Origin: Candidatus Falkowiibacteriota bacterium
GTDB lineage: Bacteria; Patescibacteriota; Patescibacteriia; Patescibacteriales; SZUA-104
Length of the DNA stretch: 5,423 nt
Direction: 5' to 3'
Assembly (NCBI GenBank): GCA_027020105.1
Contig: JALUVW010000132.1
Coordinates: forward strand, 1-5,423
Part shown: piece after piece, positions 1-4,684 of the stretch
Layout of the letters: the number at the start of each line of letters is the position of its first letter
Numbering within the stretch: the first letter of the stretch is position 1
Made by a program: the position numbers and the translations under genes
Notes under the pieces: generated by a model
Database searches by the model: none
What the model was told of the DNA's origin: nothing
What the model saw: the letters and a program-made list of their open reading frames with translations, nothing else

Positions 1-41
1 GTGGTTCATAGTTATTGTGGATAATTATTTGGCGTGTTTTC

Positions 42-70
42 ATTTTATCAGATAGCGGATAATAGGGCAA
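42..70 (-). promoter_or_regulatory. Putative sigma70-type promoter pointing off the left edge
   Basis: On the minus strand there is a TTGCCC -35 element (65-70), a 17-nt spacer and a TAAAAT -10 element (42-47) preceded by TGA, which makes an extended -10. Transcription would start near position 35 and run leftwards. An ATG on the minus strand at 7-9 could start the next gene, but only three codons are visible, so no gene is called. It lies downstream of the rplA terminator, as expected for an independent next unit. The assignment rests on consensus matching alone. Confidence 0.4.
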
Positions 71-116
71 ATCATAAATCGCAGAACATAGAACACTAAA
101 AATGGAATATTAATAA

Positions 117-149
117 ATAAAAACAACCGGTAATATTGGTTGTTTTTAT
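117..149 (-). terminator. Intrinsic terminator after rplA
   Basis: The arms at 117-128 and 138-149 form a 12-bp perfect stem (core AAAAACAACC/GGTTGTTTTT) around a 9-nt loop. On the minus strand the stem ends in a run of five T. It begins about 29 nt past the rplA stop codon. The stem is symmetrical and could also work on the plus strand, but no plus-strand gene leads into it. The stem is weak in GC (three G-C pairs), so termination may be partial. Confidence 0.7.
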
Positions 150-153
150 AAAT

Positions 154-181
154 ATGTTACATGTTTCATGTTATATGTTAC
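154..181. repeat. ATGTTAC/CATGTT short-word repeat overlapping the rplA stop
   Basis: ATGTTAC occurs at 154-160 and again at 175-181. Between them lie the related words CATGTTTCATGTT. The second copy overlaps the stop and last codon of rplA, so the repeat abuts the coding end directly. It is a degenerate direct-repeat patch with no evident function, similar in style to the repeats in the other spacers of this operon. Confidence 0.45.
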
Positions 182-852
182 GTGATGCTCACTTTCACTC
201 CCGGGCCCATTGTGGCGTTGATTGAGATGTTTTTTATGTAAGTTCCTTTGGCGGCGGATGGCTTGGCTTTTTTAATCGCGTTCAAAACGGCTTCATAATT
301 TTCAACCAATTTTTTGCCGTCAAAGGAAACTTTGCCGATAGCGACATGGACGTTGCCGGTGTCGTCGTTCTTAAAGCTTACTTTCCCTTTTTTCAATTCG
401 GCCACCGCTCCGGCCGGGTCGGGAGTGACGGTTTCGTTCTTTGGGGACGGCATCAGGCCGCGAGTTCCGAGAATTTTGGCGATTTGCGCCAGATTTTTCA
501 TCATTGCCGGTTCGGCGACCGCCACTTGAAAGTCGGTTTTTTCGGTTTTCTTTATTTCCGCTATAAGGTCATCGCCGCCGACGTAATCCGCGCCGGCCGC
601 TTTAACTTCTTTTTCTTTATCCTCGGAAACAAATGCCGCCACTTTGACGGTTTTGCCCGTGCCGTGCGGCAAGCTGACCGCCGACCTGATTTGCTGCTCG
701 CCTTTTTTGGGGTCAATGCCCAGGCGGAAGTGGACTTCCACGGAGCCGTCAAATTTTGTTTTGGATAATTTTTTGGTTAATTCAACCGCTTCTTCAATTG
801 AATATGATTTTGTTTTGTCAAAATCAATTTTTTCTTCTTGTTTTTTTGCCAT
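178..852 (-). CDS. rplA: Large ribosomal subunit protein L1 (uL1)
   Basis: L1 binds 23S rRNA at the mobile L1 stalk and takes part in release of E-site tRNA. In many bacteria it also represses its own operon by binding the mRNA. The 224-residue product is close to the usual 225-235. Family signatures seen are the N-terminal SYSIEEAVEL segment, ADYVGGDDL near residue 90, LGTRGLMPSPKNETVTPD around 128-145 (the usual consensus is LGPRGLMPNPK.GTVT) and a terminal MGPGVKV. The P-to-T and N-to-S changes in the central motif are mild divergence. It is last in secE-nusG-rplK-rplA, 171 nt after rplK rather than the usual few nucleotides, and a terminator follows. No Shine-Dalgarno precedes the ATG. 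That start is chosen because MAKK is typical of the family and gives full length. Confidence 0.97.
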   Translation of the reverse strand: MAKKQEEKIDFDKTKSYSIEEAVELTKKLSKTKFDGSVEVHFRLGIDPKKGEQQIRSAVSLPHGTGKTVKVAAFVSEDKEKEVKAAGADYVGGDDLIAEIKKTEKTDFQVAVAEPAMMKNLAQIAKILGTRGLMPSPKNETVTPDPAGAVAELKKGKVSFKNDDTGNVHVAIGKVSFDGKKLVENYEAVLNAIKKAKPSAAKGTYIKNISINATMGPGVKVSIT

Positions 853-883
853 ATTTTTCGTGGTGCGAGCGAAGATAGTTTGT

Positions 884-958
884 AAAGTTTATAAAGTTAT
901 AAAGTTATAAAGTTTTTGAATATTAATTACTTTATAACTTTATGAACTTTATAACTTT
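884..958. repeat. Near-perfect AT-rich inverted repeat in the rplK-rplA gap
   Basis: The left arm (884-912) is built from the 8-nt word GTTATAAA in tandem. The right arm (930-958) is its reverse complement, broken only by two compensating single-base bulges or substitutions. This gives a stem of about 29 bp around a 17-nt loop. It would form a long A-U hairpin in the mRNA between the L11 stop and the L1 start. The same words recur in the other two gaps of the operon. There is no U-tract context typical of a terminator, and the gene downstream belongs to the same unit. Confidence 0.8.
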
Positions 959-998
959 TAACTAGTCTTTCTCCCACAAATTTTATTATTTAAACTTT

Positions 999-1023
999 AT
1001 CCCAAAGATCCCAAGAATCCCAA
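999..1023. repeat. Nine-nucleotide tandem repeat abutting the rplK stop
   Basis: Three copies of ATCCCAA separated by two variable bases (AG, GA) lie at 999-1007, 1008-1016 and 1017-1023. On the coding strand they read TTGGGAT-NN. The array ends at the base next to the rplK TAA (1024-1026), so expansion stops exactly at the coding boundary. No function is evident. Confidence 0.7.
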
Positions 1024-1446
1024 TTATTTTATTTCCACTCCCATTTGCCTTGCCGTGCCGGCTATGATTTTTTTCGCCTGCTCAATGTCGTCGGTGTTCA
1101 AGTCCGGCATTTTGATTTCCGCGATTTCCCTAAGTTGATCCTGGGTTAATGATCCGATTTTTTCAGCCAAGGCCTTGCCGGACCCTTTTTTGAATTTTCC
1201 GATTTTTTTAATCAGCACGGAGGCCGGAGGAGTCTTCATTATAAAATCATAGGTCCTGTCCTCGTAAACGGTAATTTCAACCGGAATAATGTCTCCCATT
1301 TTGTCTTTGGAGGCGTCATTGAATTTCGTGCAGAATTCTTGTATGTTAAGCCCGTGCTGACCCAAGGCCGGACCAACCGGAGGAGCGGGGTTAGCTTGCC
1401 CCGCGGGTATCTGTAATTTGATTTTAGTAAGTATCTTTTTAGCCAT
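1024..1446 (-). CDS. rplK: Large ribosomal subunit protein L11 (uL11)
   Basis: L11 binds the GTPase-associated centre of 23S rRNA at the base of the L7/L12 stalk and affects factor-dependent GTP hydrolysis. The 140-residue length matches the family (about 141). The N-terminal domain shows the proline-rich block PAPPVGPALGQHG (residues 20-32) followed by NIQEFC. The C-terminal rRNA-binding domain starts near KTPPASVLIKK (about 71-81) and runs to the end with IAGTARQMGVEIK. It is the third gene of the operon, 123 nt after nusG and 171 nt before rplA. The leader has no recognisable Shine-Dalgarno; the start follows from the family-typical MAKK N-terminus. The stop is TAA. Confidence 0.98.
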   Translation of the reverse strand: MAKKILTKIKLQIPAGQANPAPPVGPALGQHGLNIQEFCTKFNDASKDKMGDIIPVEITVYEDRTYDFIMKTPPASVLIKKIGKFKKGSGKALAEKIGSLTQDQLREIAEIKMPDLNTDDIEQAKKIIAGTARQMGVEIK

Positions 1447-1462
1447 AGTGGTTTCAGTTAAA

Positions 1463-1548
1463 AGTTTATAAAGTTATAAAATTTGTAAAGCTAAGAGTTA
1501 GTTAAAGCAGAAGCGTATAAAGTAAAGTACTTTATAACTTTATAAACT
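1463..1548. repeat. Perfect 18-bp inverted repeat in the nusG-rplK gap
   Basis: AGTTTATAAAGTTATAAA at 1463-1480 has its exact reverse complement at 1531-1548, separated by 50 nt. The arms extend imperfectly on both sides. They are made of the same TTATAAAG words as the rplK-rplA repeat. The pair fills most of the 123-nt spacer between the nusG stop and the rplK start. It would fold as a long A-U hairpin in the operon mRNA. Confidence 0.8.
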
Positions 1549-1569
1549 CTATAACTTTACAACTGAATT

Positions 1570-2115
1570 TTATATTTTTTTAATTTGCAAAAAGTCCAAT
1601 TCAACGGGTGTTTCTCTGCCGAACATTGAAACCAGCACTTTGATTTTTCCTTTCGCCTCGTCAATACTGGTAATCTTTCCTTCCAGGTTTTTGAACGGGC
1701 CATCTATAATTTTGACCGGCGAGCCGACCGAAACATCAATTTTAAATTTCGGCTCTTCCACGCCCATTCGTTTTTGCAGCGCCTTGACCTCCGCTTCGGA
1801 AATGGGGGTGGGGATGGTGCCGGTGCCGATAAAACCGGTGACATTCGGAGTATTTCTGACGACATACCATGAATCGTCGTTTACTATCATTTCCACCAGC
1901 ACGTAACCCGGAAAGATTCTTTCTTCAACAACCTTTCTTTTGCCGTTTTTTATCTTGATTTTTTTCTCGGTGGGAATCAGGATATTAAAAATCTTATCTT
2001 CCATATCCATGGATTCAATTCTTTGCTTTAAATTGTTGGCGACATTGTCTTCGTATCCGGAGTAAGTATGCAGAACATACCAGCGACGACCCTGATTTAA
2101 TGTTTGTTTGGCCAT
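1570..2115 (-). CDS. nusG: Transcription elongation/antitermination factor NusG
   Basis: NusG binds the RNA polymerase clamp, stabilises elongation and links polymerase to Rho or the leading ribosome. The product is 181 residues, equal to the E. coli protein. The NGN domain spans about residues 10-115 and contains RRWYVLHTYSGYEDNV, then ERIFPGYVLVEM and VRNTPNVTGFIG, which are core family motifs. A C-terminal KOW domain (about 128-181) shows VGSPVKIIDGPFKNLEG and VLVSMFGRETPVELDF. No extra domain II insertion is present. It follows secE by 108 nt and precedes rplK, the usual order. No Shine-Dalgarno is visible. The ATG is chosen for length and the conserved position of the WYVLHT block. Confidence 0.98.
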   Translation of the reverse strand: MAKQTLNQGRRWYVLHTYSGYEDNVANNLKQRIESMDMEDKIFNILIPTEKKIKIKNGKRKVVEERIFPGYVLVEMIVNDDSWYVVRNTPNVTGFIGTGTIPTPISEAEVKALQKRMGVEEPKFKIDVSVGSPVKIIDGPFKNLEGKITSIDEAKGKIKVLVSMFGRETPVELDFLQIKKI

Positions 2116-2181
2116 AGGTTTAATTGAAATTTTATCAAGTTATAAAGCTTGCAAGGTTATGACTTTATTGGGCGGACGCGA

Positions 2182-2200
2182 ATAAAGCAGAACGCTTTAT
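2182..2200. repeat. Small hairpin and degenerate AT-rich words in the secE-nusG gap
   Basis: ATAAAGC (2182-2188) and GCTTTAT (2194-2200) form a perfect 7-bp stem around AGAAC. The surrounding gap (2116-2223) carries further degenerate copies of TTATAAAG and CTTTATAA, so it belongs with the repeats in the two downstream gaps. A related word, AAAGCAGAAGCG, appears at 1504-1515 in the nusG-rplK gap. Confidence 0.55.
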
Positions 2201-2223
2201 AATCTTATGCACTTTACAATTTT

Positions 2224-2406
2224 CTACTTTATAATAAGTTCCAGCCCCAAGTTAAAAATATAATCCAGAGCGCCGAGAAAAGCGGCAACCGCCAGACTGA
2301 TGCCGATAACCAATAAAGTGTAATTATATGTTTCTTTTTTGGTGGGCCAAGTTACCTTTTTCATTTCTTCAACGGAGCCCTTGATGTATTCGGTTAATTT
2401 ATTCAT
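2224..2406 (-). CDS. secE: Preprotein translocase subunit SecE
   Basis: SecE clamps SecY in the protein-conducting channel of the cytoplasmic membrane and is essential for Sec export. The 60-residue protein is the short single-span form found in most bacteria other than gammaproteobacteria. An amphipathic N-terminal helix with the signature EEMKKVTWPTKKE (about 13-25) precedes one hydrophobic segment (about 29-50, LLVIGISLAVAAFLGALDYIF). It is the first gene of the secE-nusG-rplK-rplA unit, behind the promoter at 2477-2505. The usual upstream neighbours tRNA-Trp and rpmG are absent. The stop is TAG. No Shine-Dalgarno precedes the ATG. Confidence 0.95.
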   Translation of the reverse strand: MNKLTEYIKGSVEEMKKVTWPTKKETYNYTLLVIGISLAVAAFLGALDYIFNLGLELIIK

Positions 2407-2434
2407 ATATGTTGTTAGGCGCGGTTATACTATC

Positions 2435-2460
2435 AAAAAACAGCCCTGTCGGGGCGGTTT
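2435..2460 (-). terminator. Terminator-like hairpin in the secE operon leader
   Basis: On the minus strand AAACCGCCC, a 5-nt loop and GGGCTGTTT form an 8-bp stem with one internal mismatch, followed by more T (six T in total at 2435-2440). This is intrinsic-terminator architecture. It sits about 10 nt after the predicted start of transcription and about 29 nt before secE. It could be an attenuator, a 5' stabilising hairpin, or the terminator of an older upstream gene. Its role is not shown by the sequence. Confidence 0.6.
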
Positions 2461-2476
2461 GAATTGCTTTAATATT

Positions 2477-2505
2477 ATAATATACCATTAACCGTAATAT
2501 GTCAA
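2477..2505 (-). promoter_or_regulatory. Promoter of the secE-nusG-rplK-rplA operon
   Basis: On the minus strand there is a perfect TTGACA -35 element (2500-2505), a 17-nt spacer and a TATTAT -10 element (2477-2482), with a second TATAAT overlapping at 2474-2479. The start of transcription would fall near 2470. Spacing and both hexamers are close to the housekeeping sigma consensus, as expected for a highly expressed translation and secretion operon. The inverted pair TTAACCG/CGGTTGA (2488-2494, 2509-2515) brackets the -35 element. Confidence 0.75.
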
Positions 2506-2511
2506 TAGCGG

Positions 2512-2540
2512 TTGAGCTTTATCGCGTTTTATGGTACTTT
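2512..2540 (+). promoter_or_regulatory. Possible hypE promoter
   Basis: On the plus strand there is TTGAGC (2512-2517), a 17-nt spacer and TACTTT (2535-2540) preceded by TGG, giving an extended -10. The -10 match is weak (three of six), so this is a candidate only. It would be divergent from, and only a few bases away from, the secE operon promoter. The leader to hypE would then be about 64 nt of A-rich low-complexity sequence. Confidence 0.3.
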
Positions 2541-2610
2541 ATAGGACAATGAAGGATTTAAATCAAAAAACTGAATTAGACCGATAAAAAAATCAAAACG
2601 TAAAATCAAA

Positions 2611-3645
2611 ATGGAAAATGACAATTCAAAATTTAAAAATGAAAAGATAGAATTAGGCCATGGCGGGGGCGGGTATAAATCGTGGGAGCTTCTTAAAGAT
2701 ATTCGGAAGGTGTTGAGCTATAAAGGTAGGTGGCGGAATTGCGAAGATGACGCGGCAATTTTAACTGTCCGGAAGTCCGACTTCGGGGAGGCGAAGTCGG
2801 ACTTCAAACGGAAGTTGGTGTTCACCACGGACGCTTTTATTGTTGATCCGATATTTTTTCCCGGAGGCGATATCGGCAAAATCGCGATGTGCGGGACGAT
2901 TAATGATTTGTCGGTAATGGGCGCCAAGCCGTTGGGCGTTTCTTTGAGCATTGTCGTTGAAGAGGGATTTCCGAAAGACGATTTTATGAAAATTATCGCC
3001 TCAATAGGCGAGGTGTCCGAGGCGGCGGGCGTGCCTGTCGCCACCGGCGACACAAAGGTTACGGAAAGTGGGAAAATGGATAAAATTGAAATCACCACGG
3101 CCGGAGTGGGGCTGGTTAAAAGAGTAATTCCCAATAACGGAATAAGGCCTGGCGACGCGATAATCGCTTCGGGAGATTTGGGCGAGCATACGGTCGCGCT
3201 TTTGTCAAAAAGATTTAATTATAAGACGAAAATAAAAAGCGATTCCAAGCCGATAAACCTTGAAATCGCCAAAGTCGGTAAATATTTAAACGCTTGCAAG
3301 GACCCCACTCGCGGCGGGCTTTCCGCCAATTTGGTTGAAATGGCGGAAAAGTCAAAAGTTAAAATTGTTTTAGATGAGAAAAATTTGCCGTACAAAAAGG
3401 AAACAATCGCCGTTACCGAACTTTTGGGGCTTGATGTTTTTTCCTTGGCGTCCGAAGGGCGTTTTGTCGCCGCGGTTTCGCCCGAAAACGTGAATAAGGT
3501 TTTGAGCGCGCTGAAAAAATTCAATAGGGAAGCCAAGATAATCGGAGTCGCGAGTCGGGGGCAAGGCGTGTACTTGAAGACTGAATTGGGAAGTTTGCGG
3601 CCGATTGAAATGCCGAGAGGAAAATTGATTCCGCGAATTTGTTGA
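2611..3645 (+). CDS. hypE: [NiFe]-hydrogenase maturation protein HypE (carbamoyl dehydratase)
   Basis: HypE accepts a carbamoyl group from HypF on its C-terminal cysteine, dehydrates it with ATP to a thiocyanate, and passes cyanide to iron on HypC-HypD. The 344-residue protein has a PurM/AIRS-like fold. Visible motifs are LGHGGGG (15-21), TTDAFIVDPIFFPGGDIGK (72-90), GTINDL (95-100), GDTK (146-149), DPTRGG (231-236) and the diagnostic terminal PRIC with Cys344. About ten extra residues (KSDFGEAKSDF, 55-65), encoded by a palindrome, lie just before the TTD motif. The first 12 residues come from an A-rich repetitive stretch and extend past the usual start. The ATG at 2611 is nevertheless the first possible start after an in-frame stop at 2572, and no later in-frame start precedes GHGGGG. 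No Shine-Dalgarno is present. No other hyp gene is adjacent on this strand. Confidence 0.96.
   Translation: MENDNSKFKNEKIELGHGGGGYKSWELLKDIRKVLSYKGRWRNCEDDAAILTVRKSDFGEAKSDFKRKLVFTTDAFIVDPIFFPGGDIGKIAMCGTINDLSVMGAKPLGVSLSIVVEEGFPKDDFMKIIASIGEVSEAAGVPVATGDTKVTESGKMDKIEITTAGVGLVKRVIPNNGIRPGDAIIASGDLGEHTVALLSKRFNYKTKIKSDSKPINLEIAKVGKYLNACKDPTRGGLSANLVEMAEKSKVKIVLDEKNLPYKKETIAVTELLGLDVFSLASEGRFVAAVSPENVNKVLSALKKFNREAKIIGVASRGQGVYLKTELGSLRPIEMPRGKLIPRIC
2772..2805. repeat. Palindromic element translated inside hypE
   Basis: Perfect 14-bp arms GAAGTCCGACTTCG (2772-2785) and CGAAGTCGGACTTC (2792-2805) flank a 6-nt loop. Each arm is itself a palindrome (GAAGTC-N-GACTTC). The element is read in frame as KSDFGEAKSDF and sits in a loop between DDAAIL and LVFTTD, where HypE relatives are shorter. 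It resembles the concept of the Rickettsia palindromic elements, which insert in frame into genes; no sequence relationship to them is claimed. Confidence 0.85.
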
Positions 3646-3666
3646 CCGGTGTTGACTTTTTCATTG

Positions 3667-3735
3667 TTTTTGATAAGTTGAACACGGTTTTATTTTGATT
3701 TTGGCTCTTTTAACAAAAACTTATTTTATCAAAAA
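3667..3735. repeat. Inverted repeat ahead of the sigma gene ribosome-binding site
   Basis: TTTTTGAT (3667-3674) has its exact reverse complement at 3728-3735, ending directly at the GGAGG of the sigma gene. The inner bases AAGT (3675-3678) and ACTT (3719-3722) can add four pairs around a 5-nt bulge. If formed in the mRNA, it would place the Shine-Dalgarno at the foot of a stem. It could also be an operator. Evidence is limited to the symmetry. Confidence 0.4.
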
Positions 3736-3740
3736 GGAGG
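3734..3740 (+). promoter_or_regulatory. Strong Shine-Dalgarno of the sigma gene
   Basis: AAGGAGG lies six bases upstream of the ATG at 3747. It is the only near-perfect Shine-Dalgarno in the window and settles the sigma gene start. None of the other five visible starts has a comparable site. Confidence 0.85.
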
Positions 3741-3746
3741 GTTGCC

Positions 3747-4613
3747 ATGGCTTATGAGGGGAAGCGTTACGCGAAAGAAGAGCGCGAGATACCGGAGCGC
3801 GGGAACGATGACTTGACCGCCGCGTATTTGCGTTCAATACAAAACATCCCGGTTCTCACTCGGGAAAAAGAAATAGAGTTAGCGAAAAGAATGGAGAAAG
3901 GAGACGAAGAAGCCAGAGAGGCGTTGATTATCCACAACTTGAGGCTGGTGGTGCATATCGCGAAAATGAATACCGGCAAAGGACTTCCTTTTCTTGATCT
4001 TATTCAAGAGGGGAATATCGGCCTCATCAAGGCCGTTGGCAAGTTTAATTACAGAAGGGGAAAATTTTCCACTCACGCGGTTTGGTGGATATGGCAGGGG
4101 ATGCTCAGAGGAATTGTTGATCAATCAAAAACAATCAGGGCGCCGAACCATGTGGCGGCGCTTTACGGGAAGGCGCTTAAGGTCCGCCGGGAATTAACCG
4201 CGAAATCGGGCGGGGAGCCGACCAGTCAAGAGATAGCGGATTATATGGGGTTGCCCGTGGAAAAAATAGACGAAGCTTTCAGATCCGCTTATGACACCAT
4301 TCCCATGGACGCCACCATCGGGCCCGGCGACAAAACAAGGTTGGCCGATTTCATCAAAAGTGAAAATGTTCCTTCTCCTTCCGCGAGGGTTGAACAAAAA
4401 GAATTATTGGAGCACATTGAAAAGGCGCTGGAAGAGATAGGAGAAGCCGAGGCGCGGGTGATAAAAACCAGATTCGGCATCGGCAATGATTGCCCGCTCA
4501 CGCTGGAAGAGGTCGGCAAACGCTTGTCCATTTCCAAGGAAAGAGTAAGGCAAATAGAAACCAAGGCGCTAAGAAAGCTAAGGGCCTCTAAAATTTTAAA
4601 ATCCGTTTATTGA
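3747..4613 (+). CDS. Sigma-70 family RNA polymerase sigma factor (RpoD-like, divergent region 2)
   Basis: Sigma factors direct RNA polymerase to promoters. This 288-residue protein lacks region 1.1 and the long non-conserved region of E. coli sigma70. Region 1.2 starts at about 21. Region 2 includes NLRLVVHIAK and DLIQEGNIGLIKAV (64-97) and KFSTHAVWWIWQGMLRGIVDQ (106-126). Region 3 covers about 134-205, with the D-x-x-IG...DFI pattern (188-203). The region 4 helix-turn-helix is at 251-279 (LTLEEVGKRLSISKERVRQIE). Compared with E. coli sigma70, the tyrosine between RRG and KFST (Y425) is missing, Y430 is His110, R436 is Trp116 and T440 is Leu120. Q437, W433, W434 and the region 4 residues E585, R588 and Q589 are kept. 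It may be a group 2 or lineage-specific sigma rather than the only housekeeping one. It follows hypE by 101 nt and has its own terminator. Confidence 0.93.
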   Translation: MAYEGKRYAKEEREIPERGNDDLTAAYLRSIQNIPVLTREKEIELAKRMEKGDEEAREALIIHNLRLVVHIAKMNTGKGLPFLDLIQEGNIGLIKAVGKFNYRRGKFSTHAVWWIWQGMLRGIVDQSKTIRAPNHVAALYGKALKVRRELTAKSGGEPTSQEIADYMGLPVEKIDEAFRSAYDTIPMDATIGPGDKTRLADFIKSENVPSPSARVEQKELLEHIEKALEEIGEAEARVIKTRFGIGNDCPLTLEEVGKRLSISKERVRQIETKALRKLRASKILKSVY

Positions 4614-4621
4614 AGAGTCGC

Positions 4622-4654
4622 GGCCGGCGAAATTTAATTCGCCGGTCTTTTTTT
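4622..4654 (+). terminator. Intrinsic terminator after the sigma gene
   Basis: A 10-bp stem (4622-4631 with 4638-4647, core CCGGCGAA/TTCGCCGG plus one G-U pair) has a 6-nt loop and is followed by seven T (4648-4654). It starts 8 nt past the sigma stop. The minus strand lacks a T-tract after the stem, so it serves the plus-strand gene and not the converging hypF. Confidence 0.9.
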
Positions 4655-4684
4655 AGGGGAAAATTTTCAACGAAGCGGAGAAGT

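Noticed and set aside
346..768. Long plus-strand open frame (140 codons) opposite rplA
   Set aside because: It is antisense to a clearly recognised ribosomal protein gene, its translation is phenylalanine- and arginine-rich, and it shows no family motif; it is a shadow frame.
884..958. The rplK-rplA inverted repeat as a terminator
   Set aside because: The stem is almost purely A-U, no distinct T-tract follows, and the downstream gene belongs to the same conserved operon.
2407..2610. A tRNA-Trp or rpmG upstream of secE, as in many bacteria
   Set aside because: No cloverleaf, CCA end or open frame fits; the region holds promoters, a hairpin and A-rich low-complexity sequence.
2772..2805. The hypE palindrome as an intrinsic terminator
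   Set aside because: It lies mid-gene without a T-tract and is translated in frame.
2718..3134. Minus-strand open frame opposite hypE
   Set aside because: It overlaps the conserved HypE core on the other strand and has no recognisable motif.
3652..3679. Promoter for the sigma gene: TTGACT (3652-3657) with TAAGTT at 16-nt spacing
   Set aside because: The -10 matches only three of six bases with no extended -10; the sigma gene may be read through from hypE, and no other candidate in the gap is better.
3928..3936. A second perfect TTATCCACA (DnaA box) on the plus strand
   Set aside because: It lies inside the conserved IIHNLRLVV coding stretch of the sigma gene, so codon constraint explains it.
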